Of a DNA stretch of 64,000 bases, positions 29,481 through 41,429 are shown one piece after another (the stretch's first letter is position 1; every line of letters begins with the position of its first letter). The DNA comes from Sacculina carcini (lineage: Eukaryota; Arthropoda; Thecostraca; Sacculinidae). The stretch lies in the NCBI GenBank assembly GCA_916048095.2, contig OU696583.1:6301822-6365821 (forward strand), given 5' to 3'. A program made the translations under genes and the position numbers. Under the pieces are notes generated by a model. That model saw only the letters and a program-made list of their open reading frames with translations, did not search any database and was not told the DNA's origin.

Positions 29481-31300
29481 CGATTTTTTCAACAAGTTAC
29501 CTCATCAATTTGACGTATTTGGCAGTTGAAGCATCAGATCGGAAAATAGACATGCTGTCATGAATGAGTGTCTTGAGGTGTGGGGCTAACAAACTGGCGC
29601 CTTATACGCAGTTTATACATATATCATGAAACACGTGACCAGAAGCACAACTTCACTTCATCCCATTACTTCTCTCAATCCATCTCGCCCGCTCACTTCG
29701 TTTTTCAATTCCTTGACTCCTGTTGCGGGCGATAGTATAATGATGGTTCGCTTTCAAGTTGAGGCAGGCGAGCAGCCCATGCTGATTGGAGGAAGAAGCT
29801 TTTATCTCCTCATGGTTTAAGCCCGTTTTTACTTTTCCGACATATATTTCTGTGGAAGAACTGAATTCAATGGATTTCTCAGCGCTGTTGTGGAAAATCA
29901 AGAATTAGCTCATAAAGAAGTATGGAATCAGAGAAAAAAAGCTACGGACCACTGACTTAACCAATACGTTGATGAAAGACACTTTTTCTTGTCGTAACTG
30001 CCCGCATGGACAAATGTGACTGCTTCATCAACCAGATTGCCGCGTGTACAAGATTAGCCATCGATTAGCAAATCGCCTATACATATATCATATTGCATTG
30101 TGTTAATGCCAAATTCAACAAGAGCAGACTTGATTTGATGGTGATGTGCTCACTAAGGTATCCAAGGAGGCCGGATCTTTATTCCGCTTTGGTATCGGAT
30201 ATATAGAACATAATACATAATCGAGGATTGAGCAATACACTTCGAGCATTGAGCAAGTTTATCTAGTTGTGATCGGTCAATAACATGTTATTTCAGTTCT
30301 TCACGGATACAAATCTCAGTCAATATGTTCATTCTTCCATGTCCAGTGGCTACACTTTGGTGCATTTAGTGACGCAGCACTCGGAAATTCACACTACCAA
30401 CTCAACAACAGTCTCAATATATGATAAATTATTGTTTGTCTACTAAACTTCGTAATAAAAGGAGTGAGAGGATCTAACCGAAACTTCCATTTTTGAATAC
30501 ATAACAGTGTCGGATTGTCAGTCGCGTTAATAAGAGAGAGAAGTGGAAAATAGTGTAAGAAGAAATCAAATTTGTCAAACCCTGGCTAAGAAATATAATC
30601 ATTACTTGTGCACTGTGGAATTTGCGCGATATCCTCTATCCTCCCAGTGTTAACCTTTAACCTCCCAATCCGACAACTACATGAACATCACACAAACGCG
30701 GACATACAGAGTAAATTGGAGGAGGAAATTACGCACATGGGCAAACATGAAATGAATAATTCAATTTGATAACAAACTTATGTCAGATGATATGTTTTCA
30801 AATTTCTAGACGAACTATAATCTTGTTATATGATCAAAATTAAGCTGAAGATTACGATAAGGTTAAACTCATGCTTATGCTAGCATTGTTACATACTGTA
30901 AAATTAATATTTAATTTGCGGTATCCAGTAGGCGAACAGATGAAGAAAATTAGCCTAATGTTTGCAACAATTCTGTTGTTGGTCAATTGCTGACTTGAAG
31001 AATGAAACAGTGACAAATATGTCGCAAGACTTCAATATGCTGATGAAACTGGCATAGCCGATTTTTGAGAAGCTACCAAGAAATCTAATTAATATATTTT
31101 ATTGAAAAAACATAGTTTCACTCAGGGCATGCTTACGGTGATGTTAAACTGACTTTCATATCTACTTTCAAGCACTATTACATACAACCCAGTTTCGCAC
31201 AATGAAACCGCTTCTGTGGAGAAGAAAATGTACTCACGCCCGCTTATTGCGATAACATATCTCCGTATTTCATCTACATTGTGAACGGAGCCTGTATGCA
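29480..31300. other. Intergenic, no gene seen
   Basis: AT-rich. Apart from the family A MITE copy at about 29805-29962, no coding signal or repeat was recognised. Confidence 0.5.
29805..29962 (+). mobile_element. hAT-like MITE, family A, right-half copy
   Basis: Shares TTTCTCAGCGCTGTTG, AGCTCATAAAGAAGT and GGAATCAGAGAAAAA with the copy at 27891-28148, and ends GGACCACTG. Confidence 0.55.
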
Positions 31301-31302
31301 TC

Positions 31303-31323
31303 TGTGTATGTGTGTGTGTGCGT

Positions 31324-31359
<36 letters not shown>

Positions 31360-31390
31360 GTCTGTGTGTGTGTGTGCGTGTGTGTGTAGA
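31303..31390. repeat. (GT)n tract
   Basis: GT repeat with GC and CT interruptions. Confidence 0.95.
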
Positions 31391-31511
31391 CGGATGTGAC
31401 GTAGGGCATGAATATGTACAAGAAGTGCATGTGATGGGGTGAATACGTATAAACGACACAGTACTTACCCCTTTCAGTACCCCATCTCTGGCATTCATAA
31501 TACTGTCACAC

Positions 31512-31518
31512 TTACACG

Positions 31519-31551
<33 letters not shown>

Positions 31552-31762
31552 GCATACATACAAATTGACATTCATCGACGCCTTTAAGTCGATGTCAATA
31601 CATTGGACAGAATGTCGTGTCATGTTGTTACATACTTGTTGGTACTGGCACGAACGAGAAGGGGAAAACACACACACGCACGCACACACACACACACATA
31701 TACGTACATAGTCAAACATACACTCCAGTCGCATACTTACATACACATCATACACATGCACA

Positions 31763-31800
<38 letters not shown>
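31512..31800. repeat. Series of (CA)n tracts
   Basis: (CA)n at 31519-31551, 31668-31700 and 31764-31797, separated by unique sequence. Confidence 0.9.
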
Positions 31801-31801
<1 letters not shown>

Positions 31802-32039
31802 TACATGTACATTCAAACATGGATGCGCACATACGCACCTACAAATACACACGCAAACTGACAAACACACACAAGCACACACACACGTACGCTTATGTTA
31901 GGGTGCATGTTGTCCAAGCGCAGAGTGACTGGCGGGGCAGACGGACATACACATTCGCTGGGAGCGTACACCTGTCAGTCAATCTGATGTCACACACTAT
32001 CTTCGCACATCAGTTAATCCACTATGTGTATCTGTATGC

Positions 32040-32080
32040 GCGTGTGTGTTTGTGTGTGTGTGTCTGTCTGTGTGTCTGTC

Positions 32081-32119
<39 letters not shown>
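32040..32119. repeat. (GT)n/(GTCT)n tract
   Basis: GT repeat mixed with GTCTGTCT. Confidence 0.9.
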
Positions 32120-32218
32120 ATCAGTGGGTGCTGCTATCGAAAGCGGCTGTATGCTAATGGCCAGTTTTGTAGTCGCACCTGGAAATTATGTTGACACTTT
32201 ACAACAATCACCAGTGCC

Positions 32219-32480
32219 AGTGGTGTCGTGTCAGTGGTGTCGTGTCAGTGATGTCGTGTCAGTGGTGTCGTGTGTTAGTGGTGTCGTGTCAGTGGTGTCG
32301 TGTCAGTGATGTCGTGTCAGTGGTGTCGTGTCGGTGGTGTCGTGTCAGTGGTGTCGTGTCAGTGGTGTCGTGTCAGTGGTGTCGTGTCAGTGGTGTCGTG
32401 TCAGTGGTGTCGTGTCAGTGGTGTCGTGTCAATGGTGTTGTGTCAGTAATGGCGTGTCAGTGGTGTCGTGTCAGTGGTGT
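32219..32480. repeat. 14-bp minisatellite, array 2
   Basis: About 18-19 copies of GGTGTCGTGTCAGT, the same unit, strand and array length as 19365-19627; flanks are unrelated. It lies about 3 kb upstream of the Islet start. Confidence 0.97.
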
Positions 32481-33527
32481 TAGCGTTCATGTGACACTTA
32501 TTATCACCAGTTGTCACACAGATGGCGCTGAGAGCGGTAGATAAAACTGCTCTGCGTTTCCTAAACATGTCAGCTGACGATCTGCTCAGAGATCGCCATG
32601 ACAACCGCACTGGTCTCCGCACAACAGACAAATCTGGCATGACAACCGTTTGGAACTAGAAGTCAAAACGAATGTGTCATTAATACTATAGTCTACATAC
32701 ACTTTAATATAAAGTGTAACCTTGGAATACGAGTAACTTAGTATACGAGTAATTTACAATACAAGCATTTTAACTCGTAAAAAATTGATTCAGAGTACGA
32801 GCGATAAATTAGAATTCGAGCAGATGTGAGGAAAGCATCTGCGTATGACTGTTTTGAAAGTCACGCGGTGCGACTTTTCACAACTGATGAACTCATCCAG
32901 ATTCACAAGGAAGAGTAGATAGAGGTGATAGAAGATGTTTCATCAGGGGAGGAGGAGATATCGGGCTGTCTCTCTCCTCAGTTTTCCCTCTAAACTTCTT
33001 TAGTCAGCAATCTATTCTCAGCTTTCCTCCTTTACTAATTCAGCACTTATTCCTTTTCAGTCCGGTTTTTTGGCCCTCTCATTCCACTGAATCTGTTGCT
33101 ATTTCTGTTCTTGATCACACGTTTTCCCACTTCGCCACTGATCGATCTGTACTCCTTGTTCTTCTTGGCATGTTCTCTGCGTTTGGCATGGTTGATCACA
33201 CCATTCTATTGTCTGGTCTTTCTTCTCTTGGCATCACTTCCTCGGCTCTTTCTGTTATTAAATCTTATATTTCGGGCAGATACTATTCAGTGAACTTCAA
33301 CTCGTCTTCATCTCGTCTTTCCGGCGTACCGCAAGGATTTGTTCTTGGCCCTCTACTCTTCAACATTGATATGTCCTTGCTTTGTCCTATTCTTGAACGC
33401 CACTTTGTAACTTACCATATCTACGCTGACGATATTCAGTTCTTTGTTCATCTTCCTCTTTCATCCTCTTCCTTCATCTCTGATATTCTCTCCGACATCT
33501 CTTCTTGGGCTTCTTCTAAGTGCCTTC

Positions 33528-35193
33528 TGTGAGCGCTGTCGTCAGATTTTCGCAGCCAGCAACCATCTTCTATTGGACTTCCATCCACCGTTACGACAAC
33601 GCCTTCTGCCAGATTACTTGCGTCCGTCCATACCACAGCGTCATTGCTCGACACAGACCACATACCATACACGGGATCATTTACGGACACTTCCTCAGCT
33701 ATCTTTCTGACTAGCTCTGCGACATCCTCACTGACATTATTGTCCCACGACTTTCGTCCATTTTCACCATCCGCAGACGCGCAGCGTCTTATCCAACCAC
33801 ACGCAACTCGGAGCCAGCTCGCACACGGGTAGTGACCAATCCACTTCCCGCATATTGAAAATACTTCACGCTTGGTCAATATCTCAGGAATGTCAGGAAG
33901 CGCTCCTTCTCTGCTCCACTGGAAACCACTTGGAGTTGCATTCACTCGAAGACCAAGCACATTACCGTTTCCTAGAACTTCAGGCTCTTTGGTAATCAGT
34001 CCGAATCGTCTTAAATGGTCTTGAACTTCATGGGGGCTGATAACACTGCAATCAACAATAATATCATCGATATACGAATCAACTGATCCTTGAAATCGAG
34101 GAACTTCTCAGAGAATATGTCTCATGACCGAACACATCACTTTCGGTCCAATGTTCAGGCCAAATCCTAAACGTGTCATGACATACTTCTTTCCTTTCAC
34201 CTCGACGACTTGAAAGCGGTACAGTTCCTTGGCTACATACAACTGAAGATATGCTCTCTTTAGGTCCACCATGACCACCCGATCGCCCATGGTACGCCAC
34301 TTGCGCAACTTTTAGTCACAGACTGCCGCATCTAATCCCGGAGCGCTGTGTATGTGAGCATTTAGCCGCCTATAGTCGAGCACGGGCCTCACTTTTCCCT
34401 TCCTTTCCTGCCTCACCGCCATTAGTGGTATCGTTGCACCAATGGGACCATGCTCATTTTCCTCATAAGGTATGATAATTTTTTCGTCTATCCATGTCTG
34501 CACTTCATGGTCAAATTCGGCTAAGTCATTCTGTCTCACGCTGTAATTACGGCCAAACAACTTCTGTTCAGGACCAACTTGCTTCCACACCCAAGAAATC
34601 GTCCAGCGTTCACCATCAAATTCAGCCTTGAAGTCCTGTTCCTCGATCAATACTTTTGGCGATGATGACACACATGCTGCAGTGGAGATACCATTGCAAG
34701 AAATTGGCGTGGCAATGACTTTGCCACATCCCAAATGAACTTCACCATTTCTACTCACATAGAGACCACCAGCTGATTTGATTGCGTCCATGCCCAGGAT
34801 GATATCAAATGGCGGATGTGAGTCCGACTCGACCATCCACAGAACAACATAATCAATTACAGATGGTCCTGACAAAGAAAGGCCATTATTTTTCATTTCA
34901 ACATATTTATTCAAACACACAGTTGAACCGTTCATAATTCGCATAACAAGATAACCTCCGTGAATTTCGCTCCTCGTTTTGCTATTGAAAATAAGCGAAT
35001 CGGAACTCCCAGTGTCAACCAAAGCAGTGTATGACACGCCATCAATATATATGTTCAGCACTGGTCCGTGCTGTTGCGCTGTGGGGGGTCGACAGACAGT
35101 GCCATTGAAGCTGATCCGGCCGACTCCCCTCTGGCGTTTCCCGAACGAGCACAATGCTTTGAAACGTGTCCAGGTTGACCACATGAAAAACAC
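33528..35193 (-). pseudogene. Gypsy-like pol: protease, RT, partial RNase H
   Basis: One reading frame carries the aspartic protease (ALVDTGSSDSLIF), the RT entry (KGKVRPVLDYRRLNAH), VDLKRAYLQ, and the catalytic SYIDDIIVDC near 34060, then RNase H start VVWTDASNLAEGVVV and WLRKSDDSAH at the left end. Two in-frame stops, TAA near 34311 and TGA near 34107, inactivate it. gag lies in another frame upstream, with an overlap of about 140 nt, so pol would need a frameshift. The missing 3' half would hold integrase. Confidence 0.85.
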
Positions 35194-35903
35194 ACGACAC
35201 CTTCTCGCTGTTTTCTGTTCTTACAATGTTTCGCTATGTGCCCATTTTTGCCACACTCATAGCAAGCATAATTTTTCAACCTTGACGCGACATACGCATG
35301 AGGAGTTTCCGACATAGTAGTAGATTTTCCGCCACTTCTCTGATCAACCACCACTTGTTTGGCACAGCTCAACACGTTGTCAATCTTCAGTGTTGAACCG
35401 TGCATTGCGCGAACAGTCTCCTGAACAACTGGAGGCAGCCCACGTAAAAACTGACATGCAATCCATTGGTCACTTTCACTTGAGGAGATGCATCGTCCGA
35501 GAGACCGAAGATTAGTCATATATTCGTCCAGGGTCTCATCTGGTCTCCAATTCCTAGTGACAAACTGCTCGTACGCCACACAGGGAGTTAATCCGAACGA
35601 TTGTCGTAAAGCCGCAACAATAGCTGTCTCCTCCTTTTTATCTCCTTCAGACAGTTGTTGGAAGACATGAAACGCTTTTCCAATCAGAAAAAATGGAAGC
35701 ACACTCGCAACATCCGCTATGTTCTTCAATTTACAGCCCAACCTCAATTTTTCTAGCCAACTATCCAGTTCGCCGCTGCCATCGTACTTCTCCACAATAT
35801 CGGTAAGTTTCAGTGTTTCCATGATTAATTCAGCCGAAATAGCTTGTTGGAGAATCAAGACGCAGGCCCAAACACAAGTGATATATTGATAATAGCAAAG
35901 CAA
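35055..35903 (-). CDS. Gypsy-like Gag polyprotein
   Basis: An intact 282-codon frame; the likely real start is the Met at 35822 (METLKLTDIVEKYDG), since the preceding 27 residues look like leader sequence. The central part resembles retrotransposon gag capsid (FLIGKAFHVFQQL, FVTRNWRPDETLDEYM, LRGLPPVVQETV). Two CX2CX4HX4C zinc knuckles follow: CYECGKNGHIAKHC and CFSCGQPGHVSKHC. They bind element RNA during particle assembly. The 3' end overlaps the pol frame. It is intact, though the element as a whole is dead. Confidence 0.85.
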   Translation of the reverse strand: MLCYYQYITCVWACVLILQQAISAELIMETLKLTDIVEKYDGSGELDSWLEKLRLGCKLKNIADVASVLPFFLIGKAFHVFQQLSEGDKKEETAIVAALRQSFGLTPCVAYEQFVTRNWRPDETLDEYMTNLRSLGRCISSSESDQWIACQFLRGLPPVVQETVRAMHGSTLKIDNVLSCAKQVVVDQRSGGKSTTMSETPHAYVASRLKNYACYECGKNGHIAKHCKNRKQREGVVCFSCGQPGHVSKHCARSGNARGESAGSASMALSVDPPQRNSTDQC

Positions 35904-37329
35904 ACAGTAGAAATAGATATATGAGTTGAAGCACTAACCAGTCGTAATTTCTTCCTTACACGAACGTACACTTCTCACACGCAGACTACTCCACGGACAC
36001 GTTCACAATACAATCAGACATCGCAGACTCAAGCACTACGCACAACAACGACCACACACGAACGAACACCCCTCGCGACCCCTGTATACTACACATACAG
36101 ACATACAGGCCTCGACGCCTCTAGGCACGAACCGCTCGTGCTAATACAACAGACAGACATACACTCATGGACGCACAGCCAACTAGCGCCCTCTCCTCTC
36201 ACACTGAAACATGACACCTTCAACTCTACCGTGTACTGCCTATCCTCCGCTCACACCTTCCCCTAAATCAATCTAAATCTGAGTTCATATTTTTTCCACC
36301 CTCCTCGAATTCCTCCTCCCAGACTTCCGTTCCCTGTTTCTGACTCTGCGCGTGACCTAGGTGTTATATTTGATTCTTCTCTTTTGTTTTCCAATAATAT
36401 TCTATATGTGGCCAGGACCTGTCGATTGATCCTACGCTCTCTGTATCCAATACGTCCGTTTCTAGATCGTCCTTCTGCCATTAAGCTTGTTGTCTCTCTT
36501 ATTTTCTCTCGCATTGATTACTGCTGCTCTATATATTTTCATGCTCCTCATTACTCTTTGCGTGTTCTTCAGCGTGTGATTAATTTTTCATGACGTTTTG
36601 TTCTTTTACCTACTCCCTGTCGTCATACTTCCCAATTTATATTTGAGTTTCGTTGGCTACCTATAATTCCTCTTATATATTTTCGTATCTGTTGTATTGT
36701 ATATAAGCTTATTTGTGGCCCCCTTCAACCTTCCTATCTTTCTGGTCTCCTCACTGTATCTTCTGCATATTTCCGCATTTCTCGCCCTCTCGTCTGCTCG
36801 CGTGCTCTCAACGAATCAACTTGGTCCGCTAAATCGTTTTCTTTTTTTGCTCCTCGTTTGCTCAACTCTCTTCCTGCTACTACTGTTCGTGCTCCTTCCT
36901 TTAGTTCTTTCCGTTCATCTCTTCTCGCTTACTTGTTCAACTTGTCGTTTGATCCCTCCTCACATACTCTCACTCCCTATGCTACGGTCTGATTTCATGG
37001 GTTACTCTGCCCTTGTCATGTGCTTACTGTTGTAGATATTTTTCTCTAATTGTGTTGCCTTTTTTCATGTGTGATCTGCTCTGTATTTCAAGCTTGTGAT
37101 TTGCGTTATTTGGAGTTAGCTTTGGTGTTACGTTGCGCGCGCGTGTATATGTGCGCTAAATCAAATATATTGTTTGTTTGTTTGTTTGTTAGGTAAAAAA
37201 GGACACCATTCCGTTTAGTGAAATTAAAAAAGACCTTGAAAAATTGGGTGGAATCGGAAGATTTTATTGAAAAACATCACCCTAATAAAGAAGTGTCTGG
37301 CCGAAATTAACTGGTTTAAAAAACGCAAA

Positions 37330-40300
37330 AGGTATTAGATATGATCAATGAAAAGTGTGACGAACCGAGACTAAAAATAACCGCAGCTAAATGACGTGCT
37401 ATGATGGTGAAAAAGCACAATCCTCCACTGCAGCTGCACATTACAAACGCAGGGTTAGATTGGGTCGATTGCTAACAATACCTTGGATTGTGGCTGGACA
37501 AACGGCTCAATTTTTCAAAACAGGTGACCTACTTGAGACAGAGAACACAGACTAGGCTGAGTGCCATGAAAGCAATGACCCGCCCAGCAGCATGGGCCAC
37601 CTACACCGTTCTACGCCTTTTCTACGTGCGGGCAACCCGATCTTTAATCGATTACAGTACACCAGTCCTTGTGACACTATCTGAAACACAACAAGAGCGA
37701 CTGGAAGTGGACCAAAACACTGCAATGAGAACTATATTGGGAGCACCGCTATGGACAAGCGCCTGTATCATGCAGAACGAGTGTCACCTAGTGTCTCTCA
37801 GAATCAGATCCCAGCAGCTGATGTCGTGTCGGATAGTTGTCTCTCTGCACCAACATCCAGAGGGTGCTCTACAACAAAAACTGCTACGTGCAGTCAGACA
37901 TAGTCGTACTGCGGTCGGCTACAACCCTTGGTTACAACAAGTGATACGAGTCATGCACACATCCTATCAGACAGTGAGTTGATAGAAAGTGAGGGTCACT
38001 CAAACGGAATATTCCGACGACCAGCACCATGGACGCCTCCAGCAACCGAATTCCTCACAGCTCAGCTACCAGTGACCAAAACTCAATGCACTGTAGAAGA
38101 GATACGACAACTTGCCCTAGAGAAAATACAAGAAGCATCATAATCTTCTAGCGCTATATATTATACAGACGGTTCAGTGGACAAAGTCGGCGGATGCGCA
38201 GGTGCTGCAGCAATCACTGAAAGTGCCGAGCTGTAAGCGAAGCTGCCAGAACACTGCTCCACCATGCAGACCGAGCTGGTCGCCATTCTTCTTGCGCTGC
38301 AGCATGCCAGGTGTCGCCAAGGAACAGCAATATTAATTTGTACAGATTCAACATCAGCAATGCAGGCGGCTAGCTCTGTAAATAATATAGATAGTTCAGG
38401 ACTTATGACAAGAATCACCCGCCTCTTATAAGAACTGACTATGAAGCGCATATTCGTGAAATTCCTCTGGATTCCTAGCCATGTCGGCATCCGAGGAAAC
38501 GAAATGATGGTGGATGCAGCTGCAAAACCAGCTGCCGCAGCATCACAGCCAACCATGTATATTTCGCCAAGTCTATCAATCGTCAAGGCAAAGATAAATC
38601 AGGTCGCAGACCGCCTTTCCCACACTGGCCACAAACACCTGGAGAGCGTGCAGAAACAAGCGGCCTGGTACGCTCTCTCAACAAACTATCAATCGCTCCC
38701 GACTAGCTATCAGAGTCCCAGGTGTGATGGAGTGCTACTACAGCGATTCAGACTAGGTTTCAGCACAAGGAAGCAGCTGGACGACAAATATGAAAGAGAG
38801 CAGTGCGAACATTGCGGGGTGACCACGCGACGCCCACTGCAACACTCTGCTGTCATGTCCGGCGAGTCTCCGGAGACCTCCGAATTATTGCCACCACGCG
38901 AGTAACAGCGACGTTCTGAGCAGTCGGGACATCCAAGCAAGCAAGCAAGACTTACTGGTTCGTCACACTCCAGCAGAAGTGCTGTTGAGCGTGATGAAAA
39001 CGGCTGGACCTCCTCGAAAGCGCATCAAGCGATTCTGGATCTGGAGCGTACAATACAGCTGACACACACTGTGATGTATATAGTGAAGTATTTACATGCG
39101 GGTCTGCAATAATTGTTATGTATTAAGCTTTGTTGGAAATAGGATTTCATAGACATGAAATTGTGAGAAATGGATGACATCCGTCACTCGAGATACACTT
39201 TGTTTTTCAATGTATTGTTATCATAATGACATTCATGCATAATTCACATGCGGAGTGTACATGACCAGCGGCGAGTTAAGGCTCGCATTTAGTGATGCAA
39301 AAAACCGTTTTTTTGGTTGCGGTTTTTTGCACAAAAAAATGTTTTTTTAGTTTTTTGTTGTTTTTTTGTTTTTTTAGAATTAGCCCCAATTGTCATCGGA
39401 TGTTAGATTTTAGTACATATAAATGAGTTCAATTGATGTTTTGTACATCTTTACGTGTCTTATTTCAAATATAATTTGATAATAGTATAAAAAACAAGAA
39501 TATTTATCAATAAATACCTCAGGAGACTGTTTGAAAGTGCATCCGGGTCCGGTGGTTTAGGTTTTTTTCATTGAGAAAACCCATGTTTTTAAAGATGGTT
39601 TTAATTATGTGGATATTTGAAATAATTTGTCAGCATAACAAAACAAATTCATTGAATAATCTTGTTTTTTAAAAGAAACCATGTTTTTTATGAAAAAATG
39701 CAATGATGTTTTTCAAACTGGTTTTAAATTCGTTTTATTAATGTACAGGTCCAGAAAATTTTGGCAGCAGAACAAGACAAGCTAATTGGCTGGTCAAGTG
39801 TTTTTTTGACAAACGTTCATTTAAACTAACGCTTTTTTAATGAAACAATGTTTTCTAAAACAGTATCTATGTAAGATAGATTTGATTGATGTACGTTCAA
39901 ATAACTTTTGTATGGCAAGTAGCCTGCTGGTACGTATAAGCGGCTGGTTAAACCACTTAATTTAAACTGTTCTTTTAAACCATGTTTTTTTCAAAATATA
40001 TTTTTTGGAAAAACTGTTTTCGTAGATGTAGAGATTGCGAAAAAAATTGGCGGCAGATCAAGGAAAGTTTAACCAAATTAACTGTTTTTTATTAGTAACC
40101 TGTTTTTAAAACTGGTTTTATGGATGATGGTTTCTTTGATGTAGTTATTTGTGTTCAAATACTTTTTTGTACATCAAATATTTTTCCTCAGTTGTTTTTA
40201 TCCTACACGAAAATATTTTCCGTTTTTCTGGTCCGTTGCCACTGCGACCCGCTTTTATTCGTAGTCTCATTAGGGACATTAGGGACATAAGTTTGTGTGC

Positions 40301-40917
40301 ATATTCGTAGTATTTGTGTAAATATTTGCAGTGTTTGTACTCTTATATTTGCAAATAATTGATCTGCTGAATTAAATGATGAAACTTATTACAACCAACG
40401 TAGTTAATTTCTGGCAGTAAAAAGTTAAGGTGTAAGAAATAAAATAAAACTATACCACCTGTTTTTTTAAACAGTTTCACATTTTAGCATAAGAAACGGT
40501 TCTCAAACCATGCTTTCTTACACAATGATTAACTCAATAATTGAATGCAAAACTGTACTGTACATCGAAGTGCCGCACAGTACCGTGCAAACAATGATAT
40601 TAGGCCTTTCAGACACATTATATCAATTATATTGTGCATATTTAATGATAATTCAATTTGATAGGGTCACTAATAGCATGAATAACCCATGTGTTGATGA
40701 AAATAATTCATTTAACATCCCAAATATATCATTTCCATAATTTGAATTCTTTGCATGACTCTTCAGAAAAACCAAAAAGAACGTGTTTTTTCGTCGCGTT
40801 TTTTTTTTAAAAACTTTTTTTTTTAAAAAAAACCTTCGGTTTTTTTTAGGTCGCATCTCTACTCGCATTACACATTATTGTATTATTGTCTGCTCTCTGA
40901 TTCTGTCTGTGTGTAAT
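37330..40917 (+). mobile_element. I-like LINE with RNase H, interrupted by a hAT element
   Basis: 5'-truncated RT thumb region LWLDKRLNFSKQVTYLR and a long C-terminal part (37488-37982), then RNase H: YYTDGSVD (about 38160), TELVAILLALQHA (38270) and CTDSTSAMQA (38340), with FLWIPSHVGIRGNE (38460). A CX2C-H-type motif CEHCGVTTRRPLQH follows. Stops near 37473, 37980 and 38430 break it. The 3' part continues to 39289, then after the hAT element ends with TGTGTAATAAA near 40917; a TAA-type tail is usual for the I clade. The flanking Tigger coding resumes immediately after. Confidence 0.75.
39290..40861. mobile_element. hAT-type non-autonomous transposon with perfect 8-bp TSD
   Basis: Target duplication CTCGCATT at 39282-39289 and 40862-40869. 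The ends are TAGTGATGC and, inverted, TAGAGATGC, followed by poly-A/CCG-rich subterminal DNA. The interior is dominated by T and A runs and GTTTTTT-AAAAAAC inverted motifs, with no transposase. It sits in the 3' UTR of the I-like LINE. Confidence 0.9.
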
Positions 40918-41429
40918 AAATCAGTCATCTTGATCATCAACTTGATAATGGACTATCACATTTTAGAGACATGCTAAAACGCAGGGAAAAGCAAGCATCG
41001 TTAGACAGATTCTTGGTAAAGCTACCCAAAAGACAACAAAGTGATTCTGAACCACAACCTGGTTCCAGTGAAGTGAAATTCAGAAAAATATGGAGAAATT
41101 ATAGTTTCTCTGATCTAGAGGACTCTCTCTCCTTACAGTAACCCCACTCCTCTTCCCCACCACCACATCAAACCCACGAAGTCTTCAATTTATCAACATT
41201 TAGGCTAATTAATGTAGAAACAGTTGCATTGTTTGAATAATTGAAAAATATACGTTTTTTCAACATGTTTATACGCGTATAATTATTTTAATTTTTTTGG
41301 GGAATTGGAACTAATTAAATGGAACTCCATTAATTTGAATAGGAAATTTTGTTTTAGAATACGAGTAATTCGGTTTATGAGCTCGGTCTTGGAACGAATT
41401 AAACTCGTATTCTAAGGTACCACTGTACA

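Larger units (their letters stand above)
33528..36255 (-). mobile_element. Gypsy-like LTR retrotransposon inserted in the LINE (TSD CCTTC)
   Basis: Target duplication CCTTC at 33523-33527 and 36256-36260, at the exact point where LINE coding stops and resumes. The outer ends are TGTGAGCG and CGCTCACA. Read on the minus strand: 5' untranslated/LTR-like DNA (36255-35904), gag, protease, RT, then RNase H running straight into the left boundary. Integrase and the 3' LTR are missing. Confidence 0.85.
32970..37190 (+). mobile_element. CR1/L2-like LINE, interrupted by an LTR element
   Basis: Reverse transcriptase from about 33080: HSTESVAISVLDHTFSH, FGMVDHTILLSGLSSLG, SGVPQGFVLGPLLFN (QG-x-VLGP motif), and YHIYADDIQFF with the catalytic ADD. 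Coding is cut at 33527 and resumes after 36260 with LNQSKSEFIFF, RTCRLILRSLYPIRPFL and SLIFSRIDYC. Frameshifts and stops are frequent in the second half. The 3' end is CTAAATCAAATATATTG followed by (TTTG)n at about 37170-37190. The 5' end is truncated near 32970, inside the Tigger transposase. Confidence 0.82.
32712..41425 (+). mobile_element. Tigger/pogo transposon split by nested LINEs, LTR element and hAT
   Basis: Terminal repeats: left AAGTGTAACCTTGGAATACG at 32712; right, inverted, CAGTGGTACCTTAGAATACG ending at 41425. Each is flanked by TA (32710-32711, 41426-41427). Transposase C-terminal pieces survive in order: an LIQIHKEE/VSSGEEE acidic stretch (about 32890-32965), ESEDFIEKHHPNKEVSG (about 37250-37310) and SHFRDMLKRREKQASLDRF (about 40952-41010) up to a stop near 41140. 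These resemble the tail of Tigger/jerky-type DDE transposases. The catalytic part is missing. Gaps between pieces are filled by other elements listed separately. Confidence 0.8.
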
